Shown here: positions 1 to 5,017 of the stretch, piece after piece | How positions within the stretch are numbered: position 1 is the first letter of the stretch | Layout of the letters: the number at the start of each line of letters is the position of its first letter | NCBI GenBank assembly: GCA_963169155.1 | Contig: CAUJGI010000834.1 | Span: 1 to 8,419 of the forward strand | From: Chloroflexota bacterium | GTDB taxonomy: Bacteria > Chloroflexota > Anaerolineae > Promineifilales > Promineifilaceae | Length of the DNA: 8,419 nucleotides | Direction of reading: 5' to 3' | Program-made: the position numbers and the translations under genes | Notes under the pieces: generated by a model | Database searches by the model: none | What the model saw: only the letters and a program-made list of their open reading frames with translations | Told to the model about the DNA's origin: nothing

Positions 1-2
1 TA

Positions 3-575
3 CTCCGGCCGTGGGGATTGCCACCGAAACGCTGGGTCATCCCTATGCCTCAAGGTGATCCTCAGTATGTACCCCTTGGGCAAGGGATTGTTTGGGTAGG
101 TAATTCATTTGGATATAACCAGATGACCATTTCCCCTGGGGATGAATTGACACTGCCAATGCGGTTTATAAACGGCCGTCCCCTGCTGCGCGACTACGTA
201 ATCTCTACCCGGTTGGTGGGTTACCAGGCGGACAACTTCACCTGGGCCTGGTGCGATTTGGTCGATGGCATCCCGGCCATGGGGGGCATCCCCACGCTGA
301 AATGGATTCATGGCTCGGTGGTGGCTGAGCCGCGCACGGTACACTTCCCGCCGCGCGGCGAACCGGCAAGCTTTACCGGCTTTTGCCAGAGCGAAAAACC
401 CGCCCCTGGTGCGCCGATTTTGTATGTGGACAATACGGCCGTTGCTGGCCAAACAGTTGGCGGTTTACTAGTGGTGTACGACGCCTTTACCAACCGCCCG
501 CTGCCCATTTTGGATGAGCGAATTACGGCCGTTACCAGTTGGATTCCCTTGGGTGAAGCAAAAATTGGGGAGTAA
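3..575 (+). CDS. C-terminal part of probable membrane glycosyltransferase-like protein (5' truncated)
   Basis: The reading frame is open from the left edge (first complete codon at base 3) to a TAA at 573-575, so the TTG at 18 is not a credible start and the gene begins outside the window. The visible ~190 residues are soluble and beta-rich, without membrane segments. The pattern PGDELTLPMRF...LLRDYVISTRLVG..., then a Trp-rich 'GGIPTLKWI' stretch, then a terminal 'RPLPILDERIT...WIPLG' block, resembles the extracytoplasmic C-terminal domain that follows the multi-span GT39/ArnT-like catalytic domain in many Chloroflexota proteins. That assignment is from memory of the pattern; the catalytic part is not in view. 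Three ACGGCCGT octamers lie in it. Its stop is only 9 bp from the 3' end of a convergent tRNA gene, and no intrinsic terminator is visible between them. A secreted beta-sandwich protein of another kind cannot be excluded. Confidence 0.6.
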   Translation, partial: LRPWGLPPKRWVIPMPQGDPQYVPLGQGIVWVGNSFGYNQMTISPGDELTLPMRFINGRPLLRDYVISTRLVGYQADNFTWAWCDLVDGIPAMGGIPTLKWIHGSVVAEPRTVHFPPRGEPASFTGFCQSEKPAPGAPILYVDNTAVAGQTVGGLLVVYDAFTNRPLPILDERITAVTSWIPLGEAKIGE

Positions 576-584
576 AAAGTGAGG

Positions 585-656
585 TGGGCCTGCCAGGATT
601 CGAACCTGAAACCGATCGGTTATGAGCCGACTGCTCTGCCGTTGAGCTACAGGCCC
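585..656 (-). tRNA. tRNA with CAU anticodon (Met elongator or Ile2)
   Basis: The minus strand folds into a full 72-nt cloverleaf: acceptor GGGCCTG / CAGGCCC with discriminator A, D stem GCTC/GAGC, anticodon stem GTCGG/CCGAT (one G-U) around loop CTCATAA, a 5-nt variable loop, and T stem TCAGG/CCTGG around TTCGAAT. The anticodon is CAU. It lacks the features of initiator tRNA because its first pair is G1-C72. C4-G69 and C5-G68 in the acceptor match determinants known for E. coli TilS recognition of tRNA-Ile2, so Ile2 (lysidine-modified, reading AUA) is a real alternative to Met. CCA is not encoded. It is the last gene of the Pro-Gly-CAU cluster. Confidence 0.93.
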
Positions 657-666
657 TAAAACTTAA

Positions 667-713
667 AGGTGCGACGCACTTTAGAAGCCATTGGTAACAA
701 GTGTGTCGCACCT
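667..713. repeat. 14-bp inverted repeat in the tRNA spacer
   Basis: Arms 667-680 (AGGTGCGACGCACT) and 700-713 (AGTGTGTCGCACCT) are complementary at 13 of 14 positions, the exception being a G-U type pair, around a 19-nt loop. On the minus (tRNA) strand the stem is followed by a T-rich but interrupted tail, so it could be a processing hairpin, a weak terminator, or a dispersed palindromic repeat. It fills most of the 66-bp gap between tRNA-Gly and the CAU tRNA. Confidence 0.75.
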
Positions 714-722
714 ATGAAAAAG

Positions 723-793
723 AGCGGCAGACGGGATTCGAACCCGTGACAAGAGCTTGGAAGGCTATTGTGTTACCCCTACACCACTGCCGC
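723..793 (-). tRNA. tRNA-Gly(UCC)
   Basis: This is a 71-nt cloverleaf on the minus strand: acceptor GCGGCAG / CTGCCGC, discriminator U as is usual for bacterial tRNA-Gly, anticodon loop CTTCCAA with anticodon UCC (reads GGA and probably GGG), and T arm with ACGGG / CCCGT around TTCGAAT. CCA is not encoded. It is the middle gene of the tRNA cluster and is separated from its neighbours by two palindrome-containing spacers of 66 bp and 87 bp. Confidence 0.96.
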
Positions 794-797
794 AAGT

Positions 798-874
798 CGG
801 TAATCCGTCATCGGTAATCGGTAATCGGTGATCTCTTAGATGAACCACTTACTACTCACGGATTACCGATTACC
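798..874. repeat. Overlapping inverted repeats in the Pro-Gly tRNA spacer
   Basis: The spacer carries tandem copies of the unit TCGGTAA. Two perfect pairings compete: 813-826 (GGTAATCGGTAATC) with 861-874, 14 bp; and 798-808 (CGGTAATCCGT) with 858-868, 11 bp. Because the right arms overlap, only one can form at a time. The loop (827-860) has no recognisable feature. The arms look like local duplication of a 7-bp unit rather than an insertion sequence. Confidence 0.75.
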
Positions 875-880
875 TTCTAG

Positions 881-954
881 TCGGGGCGGCCGGATTCGAA
901 CCGACGACCTCTCGGACCCAAACCGAGCGCTCTACCAAGCTGAGCTACGCCCCG
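881..954 (-). tRNA. tRNA-Pro(UGG)
   Basis: This is a 74-nt cloverleaf on the minus strand: acceptor CGGGGCG / CGCCCCG, discriminator A, D arm GCTC-AGCTTGGTA-GAGC, anticodon stem CTCGG/CCGAG around TTTGGGT with anticodon UGG, and T loop TTCGAAT. The 5' C1-G72 pair is seen in some bacterial tRNA-Pro. CCA is not encoded. It is the first gene of the cluster, 19 bp downstream of a strong promoter -10 element. Confidence 0.96.
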
Positions 955-973
955 CAGTTGTTAACGACGAGCT

Positions 974-1002
974 AGTATACTTTCGCTGATCAGCGGCGTC
1001 AA
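974..1002 (-). promoter_or_regulatory. Near-consensus sigma-70 promoter of the tRNA cluster
   Basis: On the minus strand a -35 TTGACG (997-1002, 5 of 6 consensus) is separated by exactly 17 bp from a -10 TATACT (974-979, 5 of 6). The predicted start lies about 10-13 nt before tRNA-Pro, as expected for a tRNA operon. The spacer contains a perfect 12-bp palindrome (984-995). Confidence 0.8.
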
Positions 1003-1040
1003 CCACCAAATTAACGGTCAACAGAGATTCTCAGTGTCAA
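984..1040 (-). promoter_or_regulatory. Three TTGAC boxes phased at 19 bp plus a spacer palindrome
   Basis: Reading the minus strand, TTGACA (1035-1040), TTGACC (1016-1021) and TTGACG (997-1002) recur at exact 19-bp intervals; the last is the -35 element of the tRNA promoter. Between -35 and -10 lies the perfect palindrome CGCTGATCAGCG (984-995). These could be tandem -35-like boxes or binding sites for an activator and a repressor. Function is not shown. Confidence 0.4.
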
Positions 1041-1048
1041 GAACAATG

Positions 1049-1104
1049 GGACGCAGATTGACGCTGATGACGCAGATTAAAAAAATCAGCGTTCATCTGC
1101 GTCC
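1049..1104. repeat. Intergenic hairpin of ACGCAGAT/ACGCTGAT units
   Basis: Arms 1049-1068 and 1085-1104 are complementary at 18 of 20 positions, and a further partial copy of the unit (GACGCAGATTA) sits at 1069-1079 in the loop. The words ATCAGCGT and ATCTGCGTC are of the kind found as dispersed intergenic repeats in many environmental bacterial genomes. It lies 21 bp past the end of the CBS gene. The T-run is inside the loop rather than after the stem, so it is not a typical intrinsic terminator. Confidence 0.65.
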
Positions 1105-1125
1105 TATTTCCTGGAAACATACCGC

Positions 1126-1590
1126 TTAATCGTAATGTTTGTACGGCTTGGGCGATTCTTCTTCCATCGCCTGCCGCCACTGGTGGGCCACCATGCGAAA
1201 AATATCAGATTCGGTAATGATGCCCACCAACTGACCACTGCTATCTACCACCGGCAAGCCGCTGACGCGATGGGCCAACATGATATCGGCCGCTTCGCCA
1301 ATGGTGGCCTCCGGCGAAACCGTTTGTGGCTGCCAGGTCATGACCTCGCTTAGCTTCAGGTTAGCCAGAAGGTAGTTCATTTCCCAGGTGCTTAACGAGG
1401 TTGCCGCCGACGGCCGTGCGCCGCGCACATCGCCAAAGGTGACAATGCCCACGATACGGCCGTTTTCCACCACCGGTAGCCGCCGAATTTTATTTTCGCG
1501 CATCAGGGCATCCGCATCCAGAAGGCCCATGGTGGGAACGGCCGTAATGATCTCACGGCTCATCCAATCCTTCACCAATTCAAGTCGCAT
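1126..1590 (-). CDS. CBS-domain pair protein (154 aa), last gene of the DsbA-VKOR operon
   Basis: A small cytosolic Bateman module made of two CBS domains, residues about 4-57 and 79-134, joined by a short linker. Each ends in the ribose-contacting T-x-x-D pattern (T51...D54 in 'TFGD'; T126...D129 in 'TESD'), so adenosine-nucleotide binding is plausible; the actual ligand is unknown. The ATG at 1590 is chosen over upstream codons in the same frame (up to 1641) because AAGGGGG lies 5 nt before it and because upstream codons would run far into the VKOR gene. With this start it overlaps the VKOR stop by 11 bp, implying translational coupling. Why a nucleotide-sensing CBS protein sits with disulfide-bond enzymes is not clear; a sensor of energy state acting on membrane redox is speculation. 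Three ACGGCCGT octamers are in it. Confidence 0.88.
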   Translation of the reverse strand: MRLELVKDWMSREIITAVPTMGLLDADALMRENKIRRLPVVENGRIVGIVTFGDVRGARPSAATSLSTWEMNYLLANLKLSEVMTWQPQTVSPEATIGEAADIMLAHRVSGLPVVDSSGQLVGIITESDIFRMVAHQWRQAMEEESPKPYKHYD

Positions 1591-2041
1591 TCTCTCCCCC
1601 TTCGGCATTGGCGCTGCGTAAATAACTAAGCGCCAAGCCAAACAAAATCACCACCAAAACGGCCGAAACCACGCAGTATTGGCAAAATGCGCGGATAACA
1701 AAAAACTCTACGGCCGTTAACCCTAAGGAAAACAAAAGGGCAAAACCGGTAACGGCAACCATTAACTCCGGCAGATAATCCATCAGCGGGAAATCCCAGT
1801 CCTGGAGCCAGGTCAGCATGAAGATCACGGCATACCCGGTAAGGCCGATAAAGGCCACCGGAACCGGGCCAATCGAAGCATACGGCGCAGCTGGGCCACT
1901 GACCTGACCACAGTCCCAGAAGCTTCCCACCTTACAACCAACTACCAGCACACCCATATGAAACAGGTACAGATAAAAGGCCAGCATCATGCCTGGCACA
2001 GACAACAATTGAATGAGGCGCAATTGCCACTCTTGTTTCAT
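1580..2041 (-). CDS. Vitamin K epoxide reductase (VKOR) family protein, DsbB-like
   Basis: A 153-residue integral membrane protein with about four hydrophobic helices (roughly 8-30, 57-79, 90-113, 118-140). The VKOR signature is present: a periplasmic-side loop cysteine pair C36 and C44 ('GCKVGSFWDC'), the following 'GPVPVAFIGLTGY' helix start, and the redox-active C120-Q-Y-C123 near the last helix. In this family electrons pass from a reduced thiol oxidase through the loop cysteines to CXXC and then to quinone. The DsbA-like gene ends only 5 bp upstream, so the pair very likely works together to make disulfides in exported proteins. No clear Shine-Dalgarno precedes the ATG, which suggests coupling to the upstream gene; its own end overlaps the CBS gene. 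No fused thioredoxin domain is present, unlike many cyanobacterial and plant VKORs. Confidence 0.92.
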   Translation of the reverse strand: MKQEWQLRLIQLLSVPGMMLAFYLYLFHMGVLVVGCKVGSFWDCGQVSGPAAPYASIGPVPVAFIGLTGYAVIFMLTWLQDWDFPLMDYLPELMVAVTGFALLFSLGLTAVEFFVIRAFCQYCVVSAVLVVILFGLALSYLRSANAEGGENAT

Positions 2042-2046
2042 AATAA

Positions 2047-2736
2047 TTAAGAATCCAGAAGTGCATCCAGCCGTTGTTGGAATACAGCAATGGGCTGATT
2101 TCCCGCCATGAGATCACCGTCAATGACAAAACTGGGCGTGGAATTAATCCCCGCCTGCTGCGCCATGGTGATATTTTCCAGAACGCGATCGGCATACGAA
2201 TTATTGTCCAGACAACTTGCAAAAGCATCCGTGTCCATATCTAAAGAAGTGGCCACCTGTAAAAACCCTTCCGTCGTATTAAACAACTCCGTTCCCTGAA
2301 GTTGGAACATGGTTTCATGGAAATCGGCAAAAGCACCCTGTTCATTGGCGCACATTGCCGCCACAGAAGAAGGCAGCGTAGGAAATCCACCCACTGAACT
2401 TTGTAAGGCAAACGGCACCACAACCCATTTGACTTCATTGGTATCCACATATTGTGCCTCTAGCGCGGGGCCTGTATTCAGGTTGAAGTCACGGCAGTGA
2501 GAACAACCATAGTCAGATACTTCAACTACAGATACTTCGGCAGCTTCATTTCCCAGAACGATGCAGTTATCCGGGTTATTGTTGCAATACGCTAACAGGC
2601 TGGCTCGTGTCGGCTCACGAAAAGCCAGGGCAATCAGCCCGGCAAAAATGATAATACCACCCAGGACAATCCCACCAACTAACATCCAGTTGCTCTTACC
2701 TTTTGCTGATTGGCGGTTTTTTACTCTTTTCGTCAT
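2047..2736 (-). CDS. Membrane-anchored DsbA-like thiol:disulfide oxidoreductase
   Basis: A 229-residue protein with a basic cytosolic N-terminus (K/R-rich, 1-16), one hydrophobic helix at about 18-39 serving as anchor or signal, and an extracytoplasmic thioredoxin-fold domain. The active site is C78-S-H-C81 in 'DYGCSHCRDF', and the cis-proline loop is 'NSTPSF' (P201), both typical of the DSBA/Thioredoxin_4 family. Two further pairs of cysteines (C51/C58 and C129/C175) may form structural disulfides. AGGTGA lies 7 nt before the ATG. It heads a three-gene operon with VKOR and a CBS protein and would be the soluble-face partner that VKOR reoxidises. Whether it is cleaved or stays anchored cannot be decided; no lipobox is seen. 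Confidence 0.92.
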   Translation of the reverse strand: MTKRVKNRQSAKGKSNWMLVGGIVLGGIIIFAGLIALAFREPTRASLLAYCNNNPDNCIVLGNEAAEVSVVEVSDYGCSHCRDFNLNTGPALEAQYVDTNEVKWVVVPFALQSSVGGFPTLPSSVAAMCANEQGAFADFHETMFQLQGTELFNTTEGFLQVATSLDMDTDAFASCLDNNSYADRVLENITMAQQAGINSTPSFVIDGDLMAGNQPIAVFQQRLDALLDS

Positions 2737-2782
2737 TGCTTCTTCACCTTTTTGTTTGGTTGGACAAATTAAGATTTTTGCA

Positions 2783-2797
2783 TTGTGCTAATCACAA
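2783..2797. promoter_or_regulatory. Operator-like dyad upstream of the dsbA-VKOR operon
   Basis: TTGTG-CTAAT-CACAA is a perfect 5-bp dyad with a 5-bp spacer, 47 bp before the DsbA start codon. On the minus strand it overlaps a possible -35 (TTGTGA), with a CTTAAT -10-like hexamer 18 bp on. It recalls CRP/FNR-type half-sites but matches neither consensus well. Confidence 0.3.
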
Positions 2798-2910
2798 CAT
2801 GTTTTAAGAAAATCTTGCTGTTTTTAGCTAACGGGCAATTCTATCAGTTGCCGAGAAAAATTATAACCAACGATGGCAAGTTGTTAAAATTTACTAAGGC
2901 AATTGGACTT

Positions 2911-2965
2911 AGGCGAATTCCGAGAAATAATCGGGTGAAAATTCGATGCTTTTCGGAATTCGCTT
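2911..2965. repeat. AT-rich palindrome 1 of the 2.9-3.1 kb cluster
   Basis: Arms 2911-2926 and 2950-2965 pair over 16 positions, including a perfect 11-bp core (GCGAATTCCGA / TCGGAATTCGC) and two G-U pairs, around a 23-nt loop. It directly precedes the outer stem of the adjacent nested structure. The surrounding 2737-3279 gap is visibly richer in A/T than the genes and holds no convincing ORF. Confidence 0.7.
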
Positions 2966-2996
2966 GCGGCATTTTCGGATTGAAGGCTTATTTTAT

Positions 2997-3048
2997 GTAA
3001 TTGGCAGAAAGTTTTTCAAAATAAAAAAGCGTGGAATCTGCCAATTAC
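2997..3048. repeat. Nested hairpin A (perfect 12-bp stem)
   Basis: GTAATTGGCAGA (2997-3008) and TCTGCCAATTAC (3037-3048) are exact reverse complements around a 28-nt A-rich loop. It lies wholly inside the outer 12-bp stem. Confidence 0.7.
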
Positions 3049-3109
3049 TTGAGTAAACCGCACAAAAATGGCGCTTTTTTCTTCAAAAATCTTTGTGCGG
3101 TTTACTTAA
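3049..3109. repeat. Nested hairpin B (18-bp stem)
   Basis: AGTAAACCGCACAAA (3052-3066) pairs perfectly with 3092-3106, and the stem extends outward through one G-U pair to 18 positions (3049-3066 with 3092-3109), around a 25-nt pyrimidine/A-rich loop. It abuts hairpin A with no gap. Confidence 0.75.
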
Positions 3110-3217
3110 ATTCCGAAAATGCCTTACGAGACAGTTGATGATAAATCTCCCATCAAGAGGCCAAAAACTTGCCGGGCAATCCATGCTATACACACAGGCA
3201 CAGGCAGCTGCCAGCGG

Positions 3218-3246
3218 TGGTGATTTTTTGGCAGATCGGCTATGAT
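3218..3246 (+). promoter_or_regulatory. Possible promoter of the DHOD-like gene
   Basis: A TATGAT -10-like hexamer (3241-3246, 5 of 6) is 17 bp after a weak TGGTGA -35-like hexamer (3218-3223). The implied leader would be about 27 nt. The gap also has small dyads at 3135-3156 (TTGATG-N10-CATCAA) and 3203-3212. This is weak evidence. Confidence 0.3.
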
Positions 3247-3279
3247 TCCACATCTTGGTTTGCGCGACAGGAGCAGTAA

Positions 3280-4287
3280 ATGACCGACTTAAGTACGAAA
3301 TATTTGGGGCTTACACTAAAAAACCCCTTGATCGTTTCAGCTTCCCCCCTCACCGCCTACGTGGACAATCTGCAAAGGATGGAAATAGCAGGCGCGGCGG
3401 CGATAATACTGCCTTCGTTGTTTGAAGAACAAATCGAGCTGCAAGGAATGGGCGTAGATAAAGTAACGCCGCTAAACCAGAAGACACTGCCTGACGCACT
3501 TAAACACTTGCCGGAAATGAAAGGGTACAACCGGGGCGCCAATGGCTACCTGGCGCACATTTACCAGGCCAAGAAGGCAGTTGCAATTCCGGTAATTGCC
3601 AGTTTAAACGGCTATTACAGTGGCGGATGGCTCCAATATGCCCGGCTCATTGAGGCTGCGGGGGCTGATGCCCTGGAACTGAATATTTATTATCTGGCCA
3701 CACGGCCGAATATCAGCAGCCAGGAAGTTGAAGAGATGTATTTGCACCTGGTGCGTGATGTGAAAACGGCCGTAAAAATTCCAGTCGCCGTCAAGCTTAG
3801 CCCCTACTTTAGTGCGTTTGCCAACATGGCCACCCGCCTGGACGCCATAGGCGCCGACGGGCTGGTACTGTTCAATCGCTTTTATCAACCAGACATCGAT
3901 TTGGAAACCAGAGAGGTGGTGCCCAGCCTGGACCTGAGTTCTGGCACAGAACTTCGCCTGCGACTGCGCTGGGCGGCCATTTTATCTAGCCTGGTCAAGG
4001 CAGATTTGGCCGTCACGGGCGGTGTGGAAAAGGGTACAGATATCGTGAAGAGTTTGATGGCTGGGGCCAAGGTAACGGCCGTTGCTTCCGTCCTGCTTAG
4101 GCACGGTATTGAACACATCAAGCATATTTTAGCTGACCTCACTCAATGGCTAGAGGACCACGGCGAAGGGAGTGTCGCCGCCATTCAAGGCACCATGAAC
4201 CAGCAGCGTGTTGCCGATCCGGCCGCTTTCGAACGGGCCAACTATATGAATGTGCTTAAATCTTTGGAGGAAGAAAGTCCGGATTAG
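3280..4287 (+). CDS. Dihydroorotate dehydrogenase-like FMN protein (PRK07565 type)
   Basis: A 335-residue TIM-barrel flavoprotein of the class 1 DHOD fold. The N-terminus 'LSTKYLGLTLKNPLIVSASPLT' is typical of the family. FMN-contact motifs are visible: K172 in 'VAVKLSP', N199 in 'LFNR', T246-G-G248, and 'GAKVTAVASVLLRHG' near 262-276. The loop that carries the catalytic Cys in true class 1A enzymes ('NLSCPN') is here 'ELNIYYLATRPN', so the base is replaced by Tyr138. Members with this loop are usually annotated only as DHOD-like, and pyrimidine synthesis should not be assumed. AGGAG 6 nt before the ATG supports the start. It is monocistronic here, faces a divergent operon across a 543-bp gap, and its stop overlaps that of the convergent receiver gene by 4 bp. 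Two ACGGCCGT octamers are in it. Confidence 0.88.
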   Translation: MTDLSTKYLGLTLKNPLIVSASPLTAYVDNLQRMEIAGAAAIILPSLFEEQIELQGMGVDKVTPLNQKTLPDALKHLPEMKGYNRGANGYLAHIYQAKKAVAIPVIASLNGYYSGGWLQYARLIEAAGADALELNIYYLATRPNISSQEVEEMYLHLVRDVKTAVKIPVAVKLSPYFSAFANMATRLDAIGADGLVLFNRFYQPDIDLETREVVPSLDLSSGTELRLRLRWAAILSSLVKADLAVTGGVEKGTDIVKSLMAGAKVTAVASVLLRHGIEHIKHILADLTQWLEDHGEGSVAAIQGTMNQQRVADPAAFERANYMNVLKSLEEESPD

Positions 4288-4697
4288 CGGTTGTCCACTT
4301 GTTCGTGACGATGGGCTTCAGCCAGGGATTCAATTTCAGTCAAAAGTTCCGGGGTATTGATGTTTTTCAGGAGGTACTCACTGGCGCCTGCCTGGAGGAT
4401 CATTTCGCGGGCCAGGTCATCAATGTAAGAGGTCAAGGCCAATACGGCCGTTCCCCCCGCCACCAACAGCTTCACCAGATCAACGACAAAGCTCAATTCA
4501 TCGTTGTGACCGGTTAAACCCAACAACGCCACCTCGGGCCGTAAATCTGTTTGGGCCAGATTCCAGGCTTCCTCAGCATCAACGGTACCCACAACAGCGA
4601 TATTAGGGGTTGAGTGTAGCCGAACCCTTAACGCATTGCGCACACCCTTATGTTGGTCAATAATAATGAGGCGGATTTTTTCCATTAAACTTAACAT
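4284..4697 (-). CDS. Stand-alone receiver-like protein lacking the phosphoacceptor Asp
   Basis: This 137-residue protein has the CheY-like (beta/alpha)5 pattern from end to end and no output domain. Of the usual acidic pair only D14 remains ('IIIDQH', the second position being Gln). The position expected to hold the phosphorylated Asp is Gly60 ('PEVALLGLTG'). The switch Thr/Ser (T89-S90) and the conserved Lys (K111, 'YLLKN') are kept. It is therefore likely a pseudo-receiver that signals by binding rather than by phosphorylation. The start could be 4697 or the internal ATG at 4685 (MEKIRL...), which looks more natural for a receiver; neither has a strong ribosome site. It is divergent from the CBS-pair gene at 5018 and convergent with the DHOD-like gene. 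Confidence 0.82.
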   Translation of the reverse strand: MLSLMEKIRLIIIDQHKGVRNALRVRLHSTPNIAVVGTVDAEEAWNLAQTDLRPEVALLGLTGHNDELSFVVDLVKLLVAGGTAVLALTSYIDDLAREMILQAGASEYLLKNINTPELLTEIESLAEAHRHEQVDNR

Positions 4698-4761
4698 TTC
4701 ATCAATAGCGCCTACTTATCCATAGCAGGCAGAAGGATAAGATTCAACAATAGCACCAGCC

Positions 4762-4799
4762 AGTGACGTTTGTCATAGGTATCATGACAAAAAGTCACT
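4762..4799. promoter_or_regulatory. Operator-like double dyad between divergent genes
   Basis: An inner dyad TGTCAT-N7-ATGACA (4771-4789) is nested in an outer dyad AGTGAC...GTCACT (4762-4767 with 4794-4799). It lies 65 bp upstream of the receiver-like gene and 218 bp upstream of the CBS gene, in a 320-bp gap with no ORF. Related words recur downstream, namely AAAGTCAT at 4911-4918 and ATGACATTTGCCA at 4928-4940. Confidence 0.4.
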
Positions 4800-4889
4800 T
4801 TGCCAACCATAAATGCATATCCATTTGCGTGCTACCAACAGAAAATATGATTCAAGACGTACAAATTTTCCCATCATTTTAGTGGCTTT

Positions 4890-4932
4890 TTGACATAATT
4901 TCTGCCGAAGAAAGTCATCTGCCATTCATGAC
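4890..4932 (+). promoter_or_regulatory. Possible promoter/operator of the CBS-pair gene
   Basis: A perfect -35 hexamer TTGACA (4890-4895) is followed after 17 bp by a poor -10 (AGTCAT, 4913-4918). The weak -10 coincides with the left half of a dyad GTCAT-N9-ATGAC (4914-4932), an arrangement expected of an activator-dependent or repressible promoter. The leader to the start codon at 5018 would be about 90 nt. Confidence 0.35.
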
Positions 4933-5017
4933 ATTTGCCATACGTTCCCCCCAAAGCAATACATTACACTCCAAATCAAGAGATTTTCCAGTGGTCAACC
5001 ATCAGCAGGAGCAAAGA

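Larger units (their letters stand above)
2968..3123. repeat. Outer stem enclosing two hairpins (cruciform-like)
   Basis: GGCATTTTCGGA (2968-2979) and TCCGAAAATGCC (3112-3123) are perfect 12-bp complements and bracket the two hairpins at 2997-3048 and 3049-3109, giving a predicted three-way junction. This could be a structured RNA, a mobile palindromic repeat, or a DNA cruciform. Nothing resembling a transposase lies nearby. Confidence 0.6.

Noticed and set aside
798..880. Short repeated CGGTAAT units as a mini-CRISPR or minisatellite
   Set aside because: The units are 7 bp with no regular spacer and no cas gene nearby; they are better described as inverted repeats.
1049..1125. Intrinsic terminator for the DsbA-VKOR-CBS operon
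   Set aside because: The T-run lies in the hairpin loop, and no U-tract follows the stem on the minus strand.
2785..3000. Possible 71-aa gene on the plus strand
   Set aside because: It starts with GTG without a ribosome site, runs through the AT-rich palindromes, and its composition follows the repeat sequence rather than a protein family.
2832..3180. 8-bp direct repeat CGGGCAAT at 2832-2839 and 3173-3180 flanking the palindrome cluster, as a possible target-site duplication
   Set aside because: No inverted termini lie just inside the two copies, so element boundaries are not supported; chance is sufficient.
4928..5017. Longer N-terminus of the second CBS-pair protein
   Set aside because: There is no ribosome site at 4928, the added residues are not CBS-like, and AGGAG is well placed before the ATG at 5018.
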